Below, piece by piece: positions 23,209-31,417 of a DNA stretch of 64,000 bases. Each line of letters starts with the position of its first letter. Position 1 is the stretch's first letter. This DNA is from Oscillospiraceae bacterium (GTDB taxonomy: Bacteria > Bacillota_A > Clostridia > Oscillospirales > Oscillospiraceae): NCBI GenBank assembly GCA_017459865.1, contig JAFUCD010000002.1, positions 124,001-188,000 on the forward strand, given 5' to 3'. The position numbers were made by a program, and so were the translations under genes. The notes beneath the pieces are model-generated. The model had not been told where the DNA came from. It saw nothing but the letters and a program-made list of their open reading frames with translations, and made no database searches.

Positions 23209-24777
23209 ATGAAAGCCAGACATCTGCTTGCGGCGGGGCTTGCGCTGCTCATGCTTTTGAGCCTGACCGCCTGCACCGGCGGACAGCCGCAGCCGAGCGC
23301 GGAGCCGCTGGAATCGACGCCTGTATCGGTCGAGTCGCCCTCCGCGGTGGTGGAGACCGGCTTTTCCCCGGAGACGCAGCAGGCCCTGACGGATCTGGTG
23401 CGGCTTTACGGCAAGGGCAGCCCGGACTATGACGGCACGGCCTATGCCGTCTGCGACTTTGACCATACGCTCTCGTTTTTCGATATCACGTCTCAGTGCA
23501 GCGTCTATCAGCTGCGCACGATGGCTTTCGCGCTCGATCCGGAGGGGCTGCAGACGGCGCTTGCCTCTGCCCCGGATACGGTCGGTGAAGAAAACGCCGA
23601 CTGGATCGCGGATATCACGGCGGCATATTCCTATCTGTATGAGACCTACGGCCCCTTTACGGCCGCCGGCGTCGATGAGGAGACCGCCGCGGTCATGCAG
23701 GCGGACCCCGAGTGGGTCGAGTTTGCCGCGAAGACGCGCGCCTTTTTTGACCATACCGCGCCCGCACGCGCGGGAGGCGCGTTCGCGCTCTGGTGGTATG
23801 CCGGCATGACGGAGCAGGAGGTCTATGATCTTTTCTATCGCGCCTGCGCGGTCTATCAGACTGTGGAGACGCGGCGCCTCACCTGGACCTCTCCCGCCGA
23901 GCTCGAGTCCCGGGTCGGCGTCGTGGAGTGCTCGTTCACGGACGGCCTGTCCGTCCCGGAGGAGGTGCGGGTGCAGCTGCGCGCTTTGCGCGACGGCGGC
24001 ATCGACGTCTGGCTCTGTGCCGCGTCCCCTGCGGACGGCGTGCGCGCGGCGGCGGACGCCTTCGGACTCAGCGATGCGGTCACAGGCGTCGTCGGCATGA
24101 CGCAAAGGCAGGTCGAGGACGTCTATGTGGCGGAGGCTGCGGACGCGCCCGGCTGCGCTTATGAGATCGCGGAGGACGGCGCATGGACGCGCCTGCCGGA
24201 TAGCGTGTATACCGTACCGGGCATGGAGGGCACGGTCACGGTGATCGAGGATCTGCTCATGCCGCGCTATGACGGGCACGGGCCGATCGCCGGGCTGATG
24301 GACGCCGAGAGGGACTTCAACTTCTGCACGGAGTTTGCCTCGCTCAAACTGGTGATCTGCTTCAACCGCGCCGGCGGCAGTCTCACCGACGGTGCCGGTC
24401 TGATCGCCGTCGCGGCGGTGTATCAGCGCGACACGCTGGGCTATGACCTCGCCGGGGCGAATGAGGAGGGCGACACGCTCTACATCCTGCAGGGCAGGGA
24501 CGAGAACGGGCTCCGGACGCTGCGCGCCTCGGACCACACGCTCCGGCTCGGCGCGCAGGAGGCGAGCCTTTTCGTCGACGAGGACAATCAGCTCCTGCTG
24601 GACTACGCGTCGTCGCACCGGCTCTCCACGCGCCAGCTGATCGACGGCTTCTGCATCCGGACGCCTGCCAGGGATCTCGGCAATCTCCTCGGCGTGGATC
24701 TGGGGCACCTTGAGAGTTACAGCGGCTATCACAGCATCGCCGACCAGACCCCGCCGGCGGACGACGCCGCGGCATAA
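23209..24777 (+). CDS. Secreted lipoprotein with HAD-like phosphatase domain
   Basis: 522 residues. Lipoprotein signal MKARHLLAAGLALLMLLSL with lipobox LTAC (Cys22). The mature part has HAD motif I, VCDFDHTLSFFD (Asp-x-Asp-x-Thr), a helical cap, and motif II in VWLCAASPADGV, so it resembles phosphoserine-phosphatase-like HAD enzymes acting outside the cell. ATG 23209 follows GGGGAGGG and is preferred over ATG 23176. The late region (MPRYDGHGPIAGLMDAERD and after) probably supplies motifs III/IV. Substrate unknown; phosphate scavenging is a guess. It lies 67 bases after mnmE and ends with a strong terminator. Confidence 0.8.
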   Translation: MKARHLLAAGLALLMLLSLTACTGGQPQPSAEPLESTPVSVESPSAVVETGFSPETQQALTDLVRLYGKGSPDYDGTAYAVCDFDHTLSFFDITSQCSVYQLRTMAFALDPEGLQTALASAPDTVGEENADWIADITAAYSYLYETYGPFTAAGVDEETAAVMQADPEWVEFAAKTRAFFDHTAPARAGGAFALWWYAGMTEQEVYDLFYRACAVYQTVETRRLTWTSPAELESRVGVVECSFTDGLSVPEEVRVQLRALRDGGIDVWLCAASPADGVRAAADAFGLSDAVTGVVGMTQRQVEDVYVAEAADAPGCAYEIAEDGAWTRLPDSVYTVPGMEGTVTVIEDLLMPRYDGHGPIAGLMDAERDFNFCTEFASLKLVICFNRAGGSLTDGAGLIAVAAVYQRDTLGYDLAGANEEGDTLYILQGRDENGLRTLRASDHTLRLGAQEASLFVDEDNQLLLDYASSHRLSTRQLIDGFCIRTPARDLGNLLGVDLGHLESYSGYHSIADQTPPADDAAA

Positions 24778-24790
24778 CAGGATACATGCA

Positions 24791-24824
24791 ACGGGCGCAG
24801 CCAACCTGGCTGCGCCCGTGTTTT
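24791..24824 (+). terminator. Terminator of the HAD lipoprotein gene
   Basis: ACGGGCGCAGCC / GGCTGCGCCCGT with a 5-base loop, then GTTTT. Confidence 0.88.
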
Positions 24825-24841
24825 ATGCTTTGGGGCTTTGG

Positions 24842-27800
24842 TTATTTCATATCCCGATACAGGAACGTCACAATCTGCGCTCTGGTGCAGGGGTTGTCGG
24901 GACTGAACGTCGTCGCGCTCGTGCCCTGCGTGATGTTCTTCGACACCGCCCAGAGGACCGCGCTGTAATAATACTGCCCGTTGGCGACGTCCGCGAACGG
25001 ATTCGTGCCGCTCGCCTGCGGCTGTCCCTCCGCGCGCCAGAGGAAGGTCACGACATGCGCGCGGGTGCAGGGATCGTTGGGAGAGAACGTTGTGTCGCTC
25101 GTACCGAGCGTGATGCCCTTCTCAACTGCCCAGAGGACCGCCTTGTAGAAATAATCCGAGGTCGCGACGTCGCTGAACTTGTTCGCCGTGCTCGTCGGCT
25201 CCGGCTCGCCCATCGCGCGCCAGAGGAAGGTCACGACCTGCCCGCGCGTGCAGGTGGCGTCGGGGGAGAACGTCGTGTCGGAGGTGCCCTTCGTGATCTG
25301 TGGGACATGGTTCACCGCCCAGAGGACGGGATCGTAGTAATATTCGCCTGTCGGGACGTCGGTGAACGGATTTGTCGGCGCGGCCGGCGTGACGTCCGAT
25401 TTTGCGGTCGTAAAGATATAATCCTGGCTCTCCGCCTCGCCGGACTGCTCAAGCGTCACATAGGTCCGATAGACATAGACCGTGTCCGGTTTCAGCCCGG
25501 TGAGCGTGACCGTGCGCTCCGTCACCGTCTCGCCAGCGGGGATGGTCTCGGCAACGGACGCGGCAAGCTCCCGGTCGGACGCATCCTCAAGCGCTGTCAC
25601 GCCATAGGCGACGATCGCCTCGCCGGTGGCGTTCTCCGCCCGAAGCGGCAGCGTCGCTTGATCTGGTCCGATGACGCAGCCTGAGGCCTCCGGATCGCTG
25701 GTCACCAGAACATCAAAGAGTTCGGGCTCGACCTGCACCGTGAAAGTGACGACGTCGCTGTCATTCATGCCCATGCAGAATGCGCGGGTGGTGAACGTGG
25801 TCGTCGCGTCGGCATGCAGGACGCCGTCCGTCAGGACCGGAGAGGCTTCGGTCGGCACCGAGCCGTCGGTGGTGTAGCGGATGACGGCGCCCTCGGTCGG
25901 GGCGTCGACCGCGACGACTGCCGCGCCGTTTTCGTCCGGCTCCGTCGACGCATAGACCGGGTTATCCACGGTAGACTCATAAATGAAGATAGGCTCGACC
26001 GTCAGATCCTCCCGGACATCCCACCATTTGGACTCTGTGCTCCAGGACAGGAATTCCATGCCCACAGCCGTGGGGGTCTCCTCCGGCAGGAGCACGCAGG
26101 CGCCATACGGCACGTTCTGCTCAGAGAAGATGCTGCCATCCTCATTCAGGAGCTTCACCGTGAAGGTCACGTCCTCATACATCGCCGCAATGACCATGCT
26201 GCCGCTGACGAGACTTCCCGCCGGGCTGCTCCAGCCGGTGAAGCGCTTGCCCTCCGCGGCGCGGTCCGCCGGGAAAGCCAGCTCGCTGCCGTAGGGCAGC
26301 ATGGCGAGATCGACGATCTTGTTGTTCGCCCAGTCGACGAAGACCACGGGGCAGAGCTGCGGCGCGGCGACCGCGGTGACCACGGTATCACGCGTGATGC
26401 ATGTGAAGCTGCGGTCCCAGGAGACCGTGCAGCCCTCCTGCTCCGGCAGAGCGGGCGCGGAGGCGTCAGACCCCTCGGCGACGGTCTGCGTATCGATGGT
26501 TTCACCCGCGAGATCGCGGAATACAACGGTGTATTCCGGCTTCGGCGCTTCGATGACCTCGACGTTGTTCAGCAGCCCGTCGGCGGTCGCGACGCCGAAG
26601 GAGACGATATAGCTGCCGGTCTCGGTGCTGATCTCCTCGCGCGGGATGAACGAGACGGAGTAGCTGCCGCCGGAGCCCAGCGTGATCTCGCCGATGTACT
26701 CCAGCTGATCCTCGGTCGGGTCGATGTTCTTGTCCTTGTAGACCATCACGACCGCGGTCTTGCCGGAGAGATCCTGCGGAGTGCTGTCCAGACTGCCGGA
26801 GACCGTATAGCGCGTGCCGCTGAGCTCCTCCTCGCCCAGATAGGGCTGCTCGGAGGCAGTCTCGACGACCTCCAGCGTGCGATAGCGGCTGACCGTGCGC
26901 GTGCGCACGTCGCGCGTGCCGGAGGCGGTGACCGGCGTGTCGCTCCAGGTGGAGTAGTCGCCCCAGCGGACATAGGTGTAGTTCGTGGTCGCGGTGCGCG
27001 TCCGATAGCGATACTGTGTCGCCGTGCCCCAATAGTAGTAGGAGCCTGCGCCCTTGGCGCACTTCGTCAGCCCGTCGGTGATGGAGTAGCCAGTGGAGCT
27101 GGTGCGGGAGACGGACTTCTTGCTTGTGAAGTACAGCGTGTGCGGTCCGTACTTCCCGTAGGAATAAGAGGTGGACGGGGCAATGTTTCCGCTGCCGTCA
27201 CAGTAGTGCTGATACACGTACACCGTGCGCGTCTCGACGGCCTTGGTGCTGCTTGCGGTCTGCTTGGTGGTGCTCCAGCCGCTCCAGCTGCCCCAGGCGC
27301 CGTAGGTCACGCTGGAGCCTGTCTGCGTCCAGCCCATGCCCGGCTCGCTTGCGGCGAGATTTGCGTTTGTGCTTGTCGTCGTGATCTGGTCGCGATAGGA
27401 ATACTGCGTCTTCTCTTCCGTGTCCGCGCCCTCGGGCGGCGTCGCGGTGCTCCAGTCGCTCCAATCGCTCCAATAGGAGACGGCTTCCGCCTGCTCGACG
27501 GAGACCGCCGCCGCGGCGCGCGCGGCATAGGGACCGCCGGTGCGGTTTTCGTGTACGCTGTCGTTTGCCAGCAGATAGACCTCCGCCGAGACGCCTACCC
27601 CCGTTGCGGAAACGCTGATCTCGCGGGAGAAGGGCGTCTCGTTCGCCGGGATGGTGACGGTCTCGATCTTCGTCGCGACGACCTTGTCGTTCGAGGTCTT
27701 GATGACGGAGACCAGCTTGCCGTTCAGATCCGCGCTGCCGGAGTTGACCGCCGAGACCGAGAGCGTATAGCCCTTCGCGTCCGTGCTGCGGACCGCGCGG

Positions 27801-29671
27801 TCGAGCGACAGATACACCGGTAGATCCGGCGTGCTCCAGGTGTAGGTGGGGGAGAAGGTGACGCTGCCGTTTACGGCGAGATAGCTGTCGCCCTCGCCGG
27901 AGCGTACGCTCCAGGCCGTGAAGGTATAGCCCGTGCGCGCGGGCGGCGTCGGGACGCTTTTCACGCCTGCTCCGTACTCCACGGTCTCCTGCGACAGGAG
28001 ATTGCCGTCCGCGTCCAAAAAGCGGACGGTATAGGTGTTCGGCGTATAGGACGCGGTCACGACCGTGTCGCGCGTGACGGCGCTGTAGCCGCCGTTCCAG
28101 CGGTTGAAGGTGTGTCCCGTGCGCGTGGGTGCGGCGGGCGGCTCGGCGTCGCCGCCGTATTTCACGCTCTGCACCGAGAGCTCCGTGCCGTCATAGTCCT
28201 GGAAGGTGACGGTCACGTTCGGCATGACCGTGATCTTCACGGGCACGCTGTCGGCGCTGTTGAATTTGAAGTTTTCCGCTCGCACGGTCACGGCATATTC
28301 CCCGGGCTCGGTCATGGTCACGGAGAGCAGTGCGTGCTCCGTCGTGCCGGTCAGGTAATCCGCGCCGTCCTTCGTGATCGTGTAGCGATAGGTCTCCGCA
28401 AGGGGATCGGCATTCCAGCGCACCATCAGCGGATCGCCCATGCCGATGCGCTCGGCACACTGCGCGCTGCGGCTGACCTGCGGCGTTGCGGGGATCGCGC
28501 TCTTACAGGTGACCGAAGCGGCGCTGCTGTTCGCCATGCCGCTCTTCGCCGCGATGGCCTTGACCGTGGTCGCCTCCTGCACGGTGAACTGCCCGGTGTA
28601 TCGCGTCGAGGCTGTGGTGGGCGCGCTGCCGTTCGTCGTGTAATAGAGCGTCGCGCCGGCGGGACCCGTGATCGTGACGCGATAGCCCGTCTCGGACGCC
28701 TGGCAGTCGATCGTCGGCGCGGCGCAGGCGTTCACCGTGAAGGTCTTGGACAGGGCGCTGCTGTCGAGCATCCCGGCTTTCATGGCGACCGCCTTGATCG
28801 TTGTCGTGGATCCGAGCGTGATGGCGCCGGTATATTTGGTCGATTTGTTCGTCGGCGTGCTGCCGTTCGTCGTATAATAGATCGTCGCGCCGGAGGTCGC
28901 CGTGGCGAGCGTTACCTTCGTGCCGCCGACGAAGTTTTCCGTTTTGTAGGAGATATTCGCGACCGGGCTCGGCGGGGTGCCGATGGTATAATAGTAGGCG
29001 GTCGTATAGGCGGACGCGGTCCAGTAGCCAATTTTATCGGCATCCACTTCTTTACTGCTGTTTGTACCGCCGAGCAGCATTTTGGCGACAGCCGCCCCAT
29101 CCTTGTTCTTCCCCGTGGGCGTGGCGGACTGGTTTTTGCCGTTATAGTAATACATGGCGGAGCGCTTGATGCTGCCGCCGGAATCGGAGATGATCGGCGT
29201 CTTGTATTTCAGGGAATCCACGCGCGAGACGTAGGTCTGGTGTCCGGATTTCTCCAGGATCACATAATAGCCCTGATTGATCAGACTCTGGATCAGATTG
29301 ACGCGCTCCGCTGCGGTCTTTCCGCTCAGAGAGACCGACTTGCGGGTCACCTTCACGCCCTGACCCTTGAGGTATTCCATCATCTTGTCGCCGGTGTTGC
29401 CGCGCTCATTGATCCCGCTCAGGAAGCCGTCGTTCTTCTTCATCCAGGAATACCAGCTGTCCGGATTAAAATCCTTTGGGACGACCCCGGCCTCCTTCAT
29501 GAGCTTGGCCTGTGCGACGAGCCGGCAGCCCTTTTTCATGCTCTCTACGCCGCTCGCGCCCTGGCTCCAACGGCGCCAGTCGGACGTATAGCTGTGCGCC
29601 GCCTGCGCCCCGACGGGCAGCAGCGAAACCAGCATCACAGCGCAAAGCAAAGCAGCAAACAATCGTTTCAC
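24842..29671 (-). CDS. Giant secreted C39-like peptidase / repeat / SLH protein
   Basis: 1609 residues. Signal peptide to ~25. Residues 40-230 resemble a papain-like C39 peptidase, with Cys49 (KKGCRLVAQAKLM) and His144 (SGHQTYVSRVD) as likely catalytic pair. Chitobiase/CHB_HEX-type repeats follow (GATIYYTTNGSTPTNKST ~262, GATLYYTTNGSAPTTAST ~340), then InlB-like repeats (TRTGHTFNRWNGG, ARTGYTFTAWS), Trp-Ser modules (YWSDWSDWSTATPP ~735, GAWGSWSGWSTT ~791, WGDYSTWSDTPV ~903), more beta modules, a fibronectin-like domain and three SLH units (~1434-1609). Start is GTG with GAGGTG upstream. It should be a wall-anchored surface protein; target unknown. Confidence 0.9.
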   Translation of the reverse strand: MKRLFAALLCAVMLVSLLPVGAQAAHSYTSDWRRWSQGASGVESMKKGCRLVAQAKLMKEAGVVPKDFNPDSWYSWMKKNDGFLSGINERGNTGDKMMEYLKGQGVKVTRKSVSLSGKTAAERVNLIQSLINQGYYVILEKSGHQTYVSRVDSLKYKTPIISDSGGSIKRSAMYYYNGKNQSATPTGKNKDGAAVAKMLLGGTNSSKEVDADKIGYWTASAYTTAYYYTIGTPPSPVANISYKTENFVGGTKVTLATATSGATIYYTTNGSTPTNKSTKYTGAITLGSTTTIKAVAMKAGMLDSSALSKTFTVNACAAPTIDCQASETGYRVTITGPAGATLYYTTNGSAPTTASTRYTGQFTVQEATTVKAIAAKSGMANSSAASVTCKSAIPATPQVSRSAQCAERIGMGDPLMVRWNADPLAETYRYTITKDGADYLTGTTEHALLSVTMTEPGEYAVTVRAENFKFNSADSVPVKITVMPNVTVTFQDYDGTELSVQSVKYGGDAEPPAAPTRTGHTFNRWNGGYSAVTRDTVVTASYTPNTYTVRFLDADGNLLSQETVEYGAGVKSVPTPPARTGYTFTAWSVRSGEGDSYLAVNGSVTFSPTYTWSTPDLPVYLSLDRAVRSTDAKGYTLSVSAVNSGSADLNGKLVSVIKTSNDKVVATKIETVTIPANETPFSREISVSATGVGVSAEVYLLANDSVHENRTGGPYAARAAAAVSVEQAEAVSYWSDWSDWSTATPPEGADTEEKTQYSYRDQITTTSTNANLAASEPGMGWTQTGSSVTYGAWGSWSGWSTTKQTASSTKAVETRTVYVYQHYCDGSGNIAPSTSYSYGKYGPHTLYFTSKKSVSRTSSTGYSITDGLTKCAKGAGSYYYWGTATQYRYRTRTATTNYTYVRWGDYSTWSDTPVTASGTRDVRTRTVSRYRTLEVVETASEQPYLGEEELSGTRYTVSGSLDSTPQDLSGKTAVVMVYKDKNIDPTEDQLEYIGEITLGSGGSYSVSFIPREEISTETGSYIVSFGVATADGLLNNVEVIEAPKPEYTVVFRDLAGETIDTQTVAEGSDASAPALPEQEGCTVSWDRSFTCITRDTVVTAVAAPQLCPVVFVDWANNKIVDLAMLPYGSELAFPADRAAEGKRFTGWSSPAGSLVSGSMVIAAMYEDVTFTVKLLNEDGSIFSEQNVPYGACVLLPEETPTAVGMEFLSWSTESKWWDVREDLTVEPIFIYESTVDNPVYASTEPDENGAAVVAVDAPTEGAVIRYTTDGSVPTEASPVLTDGVLHADATTTFTTRAFCMGMNDSDVVTFTVQVEPELFDVLVTSDPEASGCVIGPDQATLPLRAENATGEAIVAYGVTALEDASDRELAASVAETIPAGETVTERTVTLTGLKPDTVYVYRTYVTLEQSGEAESQDYIFTTAKSDVTPAAPTNPFTDVPTGEYYYDPVLWAVNHVPQITKGTSDTTFSPDATCTRGQVVTFLWRAMGEPEPTSTANKFSDVATSDYFYKAVLWAVEKGITLGTSDTTFSPNDPCTRAHVVTFLWRAEGQPQASGTNPFADVANGQYYYSAVLWAVSKNITQGTSATTFSPDNPCTRAQIVTFLYRDMK

Positions 29672-29692
29672 GAAGCATCACCTCTTATTGGA

Positions 29693-29721
29693 ATTGTACC
29701 ATCTCTTTCCGGAGCATGCAA
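29693..29721 (-). promoter_or_regulatory. Promoter of the giant SLH protein gene
   Basis: On the minus strand TTGCAT, 17 bases, TACAAT, 22 bases upstream of the GTG start. Confidence 0.7.
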
Positions 29722-29782
29722 GAAGAAAGCAATCTTTCCGCTCCGCTGCAGAACCGGATGCGTTGTTATTCATGCGGTGGAA

Positions 29783-29862
29783 GCGGCGGCCCACGGGTGG
29801 CCGCCCTACAAGATGCGGCTGACCGGGTTTACGCGCCGTAGGGCGGGGACCTGTGCCCCGCC
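29783..29862. repeat. REP-like palindromic element
   Basis: GGCGGCCCACGGGTGGCCGCC and GGCGGGGACCTGTGCCCCGCC hairpins face each other through CCCTAC ... GTAGGG. The GTAGGGCGG-type arms recur at 35743, 38126 and 46127. Confidence 0.75.
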
Positions 29863-29949
29863 GTTTCACGGTCACCGACGCATCACCGTCATGCACGCAA
29901 AAATTCCCGGCGCGGGTTCTCCGCGCCGGGCTGCGTCATGCTTGCTTCT

Positions 29950-30252
29950 TTACTTCATGTCCCTGTACAGGAACGTCACGATCTGCGCTCTGGTGCAGGG
30001 ATTATCGGGACTGAACGTCGTCGCGCTCGTGCCCTGCGTGATGTTTTTCGATACCGCCCAGAGGACCGGGTCGGTATAATACTGACCGTCCGGCACATCC
30101 GTGAAGGGGTTCTCCGGCGCGGCTTCCTCGGCGTACGTCGCCTCCAGCGTGACATCATACTGCCATTCGTGCCAATAGGTACCGTCGATGCTCAGATACG
30201 AGACGATGTAATCCCCGTTTTCGTCCGGTTCATCGACTTCAATATTGTTACG
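29950..30252 (-). pseudogene. Decayed SLH-protein gene, 3-prime end only
   Basis: Encodes about 100 residues, NNIEVDEPDENGDYIVSYLS onward, ending in a single SLH unit (NPFTDVPDGQYYTDPVLWAV ... TRAQIVTFLYRDMK) that is nearly identical in DNA to the last SLH unit of the giant protein at 24842. No start codon, signal peptide or second SLH unit; upstream the homology ends at about 30252 against unrelated sequence. It is the leftover of a paralogue of the giant protein, cut off by rearrangement. Confidence 0.75.
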
Positions 30253-30266
30253 GATGGCTTTTGCCC

Positions 30267-30413
30267 GAGCGCGCCGCAGCCAAGCGGCAAAACAAAAAAG
30301 CATGGAGGCTCTCTGAGCGCGAGCAAGCAATTGTGCGCAAGCTCGGCGAGGGGTACTTCCGACCTTTGACGCCGGAGGATGGAAACCAGACCTCGCTGTT
30401 TGCGCATGAGTAG
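30267..30413 (+). pseudogene. Fragment of an unrelated reading frame beside tRNA-Pro
   Basis: A 48-codon open stretch without start, reading ERAAAKRQNKKAWRLSERE and ending in PEDGNQTSLFAHE. Its composition is protein-like and it abuts the SLH remnant. I cannot name it. It lies just beyond the 3-prime end of tRNA-Pro, where integrated elements usually enter, so it may be the last scrap of one (inference). Confidence 0.3.
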
Positions 30414-30465
30414 CAATAGAGTAGCAATAGCACAATTATTTGAACCAGAGAGAGCTGGAATCTCC

Positions 30466-30516
30466 AAAAAAGAAAGACTCACAAACGCTGAAAAATCAAC
30501 GCTTGTGAGTCTTTTT
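30466..30516 (-). terminator. Terminator of tRNA-Pro
   Basis: AAAGACTCACAAACGCTGA / TCAACGCTTGTGAGTCTTT (two G-U pairs), T-rich on the minus strand after the hairpin. Confidence 0.88.
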
Positions 30517-30517
30517 C

Positions 30518-30593
30518 TGGTCCGAGTGAGAAGATTCGAACTTCCGGCCTCTTGAACCCCATTCAAGCACGCTACCAACTGCGCTACACCCGG
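30518..30593 (-). tRNA. tRNA-Pro (anticodon GGG)
   Basis: 76 bases with encoded CCA. Acceptor CCGGGTG/CACTCGG, anticodon stem CTTGA/TCAAG, loop ATGGGGT giving GGG, T-arm AGTTCGAATCT. Single gene on the minus strand. Confidence 0.96.
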
Positions 30594-30705
30594 TCACCAA
30601 TCTTTATTGCTCAAATAATATAGCATACCCTTCTCAAAATTGCAAGGACTTTTTTACAAAATTCAGAATTCCTTCACCCTCGCCGGAAAAAATGTGAAAT
30701 ACAGC

Positions 30706-30734
30706 TTGTCAAACGGTATGAAATCGTGTAAAAT
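30706..30734 (+). promoter_or_regulatory. efp promoter
   Basis: TTGTCA, 17 bases, TAAAAT, followed in the leader by a small ACCGCC/GGCGGT hairpin. Confidence 0.75.
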
Positions 30735-30801
30735 ACACTAGATGTACAATACCGCCGAATGGCGGTCTGAACGGATAAATATTTTTTAGGAGGATCCTAA
30801 T

Positions 30802-31365
30802 ATGATCACTGCAGGCGATTTCAGAAACGGCGTGACCTTCGAGATGGACGGCAACGTCATGCAGGTCGTGGAGTTCCAGCACGTCAAGCCCGGCAAGGGC
30901 GCGGCCTTTGTGCGCACCAAGATGAAGAACGTCATCACCGGTGCCGTGACCGAGACTTCCTTCAACCCCACCGCGAAGTTCGAGGAAGCCACCATTGAGC
31001 GCGTGACCATGGAGTACAGCTATAACGACGGCAACCTGTACTACTTCATGAATCCCGAGACCTACGAGCTCGAGCCCATCGACGAGAGCGTCCTCAATGA
31101 CAACTTCAAGTTCGTCAAGGAGAACATGGAGTGCGTGATCTCCTCCTATAAGGGCAAGCCCTTCAACGTCGAGCCGCCCACGTTTGTCGTGCTCGAGGTC
31201 ACCCAGACCGACCCCGGCTTTGCCGGCAACACCGCCACGAACGCCACCAAGCCCGCCACGCTGGAGACCGGCGCCGAGATCAAGGTCCCGCTGTTCATCT
31301 CCGAGGGCGAGCGCATCCGCGTCGATACCCGCGTCGGCGAGTATCTGGAGCGCGCGAAGGACTGA
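30802..31365 (+). CDS. efp: Elongation factor P
   Basis: 187 residues, normal length, three beta-barrel domains. The loop at residues 30-38 is VKPGKGAAF; the Lys there is the residue that in other bacteria is modified to rescue ribosomes stalled on polyproline. No EpmA/EpmB-type or rhamnosylation genes are nearby; the PGKGAA context is the Lys type. TTAGGAGG precedes the ATG. The protein would help translate the Pro-rich tails seen in several neighbours, such as ricT. Single gene with own promoter and terminator. Confidence 0.98.
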   Translation: MITAGDFRNGVTFEMDGNVMQVVEFQHVKPGKGAAFVRTKMKNVITGAVTETSFNPTAKFEEATIERVTMEYSYNDGNLYYFMNPETYELEPIDESVLNDNFKFVKENMECVISSYKGKPFNVEPPTFVVLEVTQTDPGFAGNTATNATKPATLETGAEIKVPLFISEGERIRVDTRVGEYLERAKD

Positions 31366-31380
31366 CAGAGAATCCAATCA

Positions 31381-31417
31381 AAAAGACCGATGATCGAAAT
31401 GGTCATCGGTCTTTTTT
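31381..31417 (+). terminator. efp terminator
   Basis: AAAAGACCGATGA / TCATCGGTCTTTT with a 9-base loop and a long T-run. The minus-strand ABC gene ends at the same point. Confidence 0.92.

Noticed and set aside
25814..30079. Long plus-strand open frames opposite the giant SLH gene
   Set aside because: Low-complexity Arg/Gly/Val translations that arise from codon bias of the real minus-strand gene; no ribosome sites.
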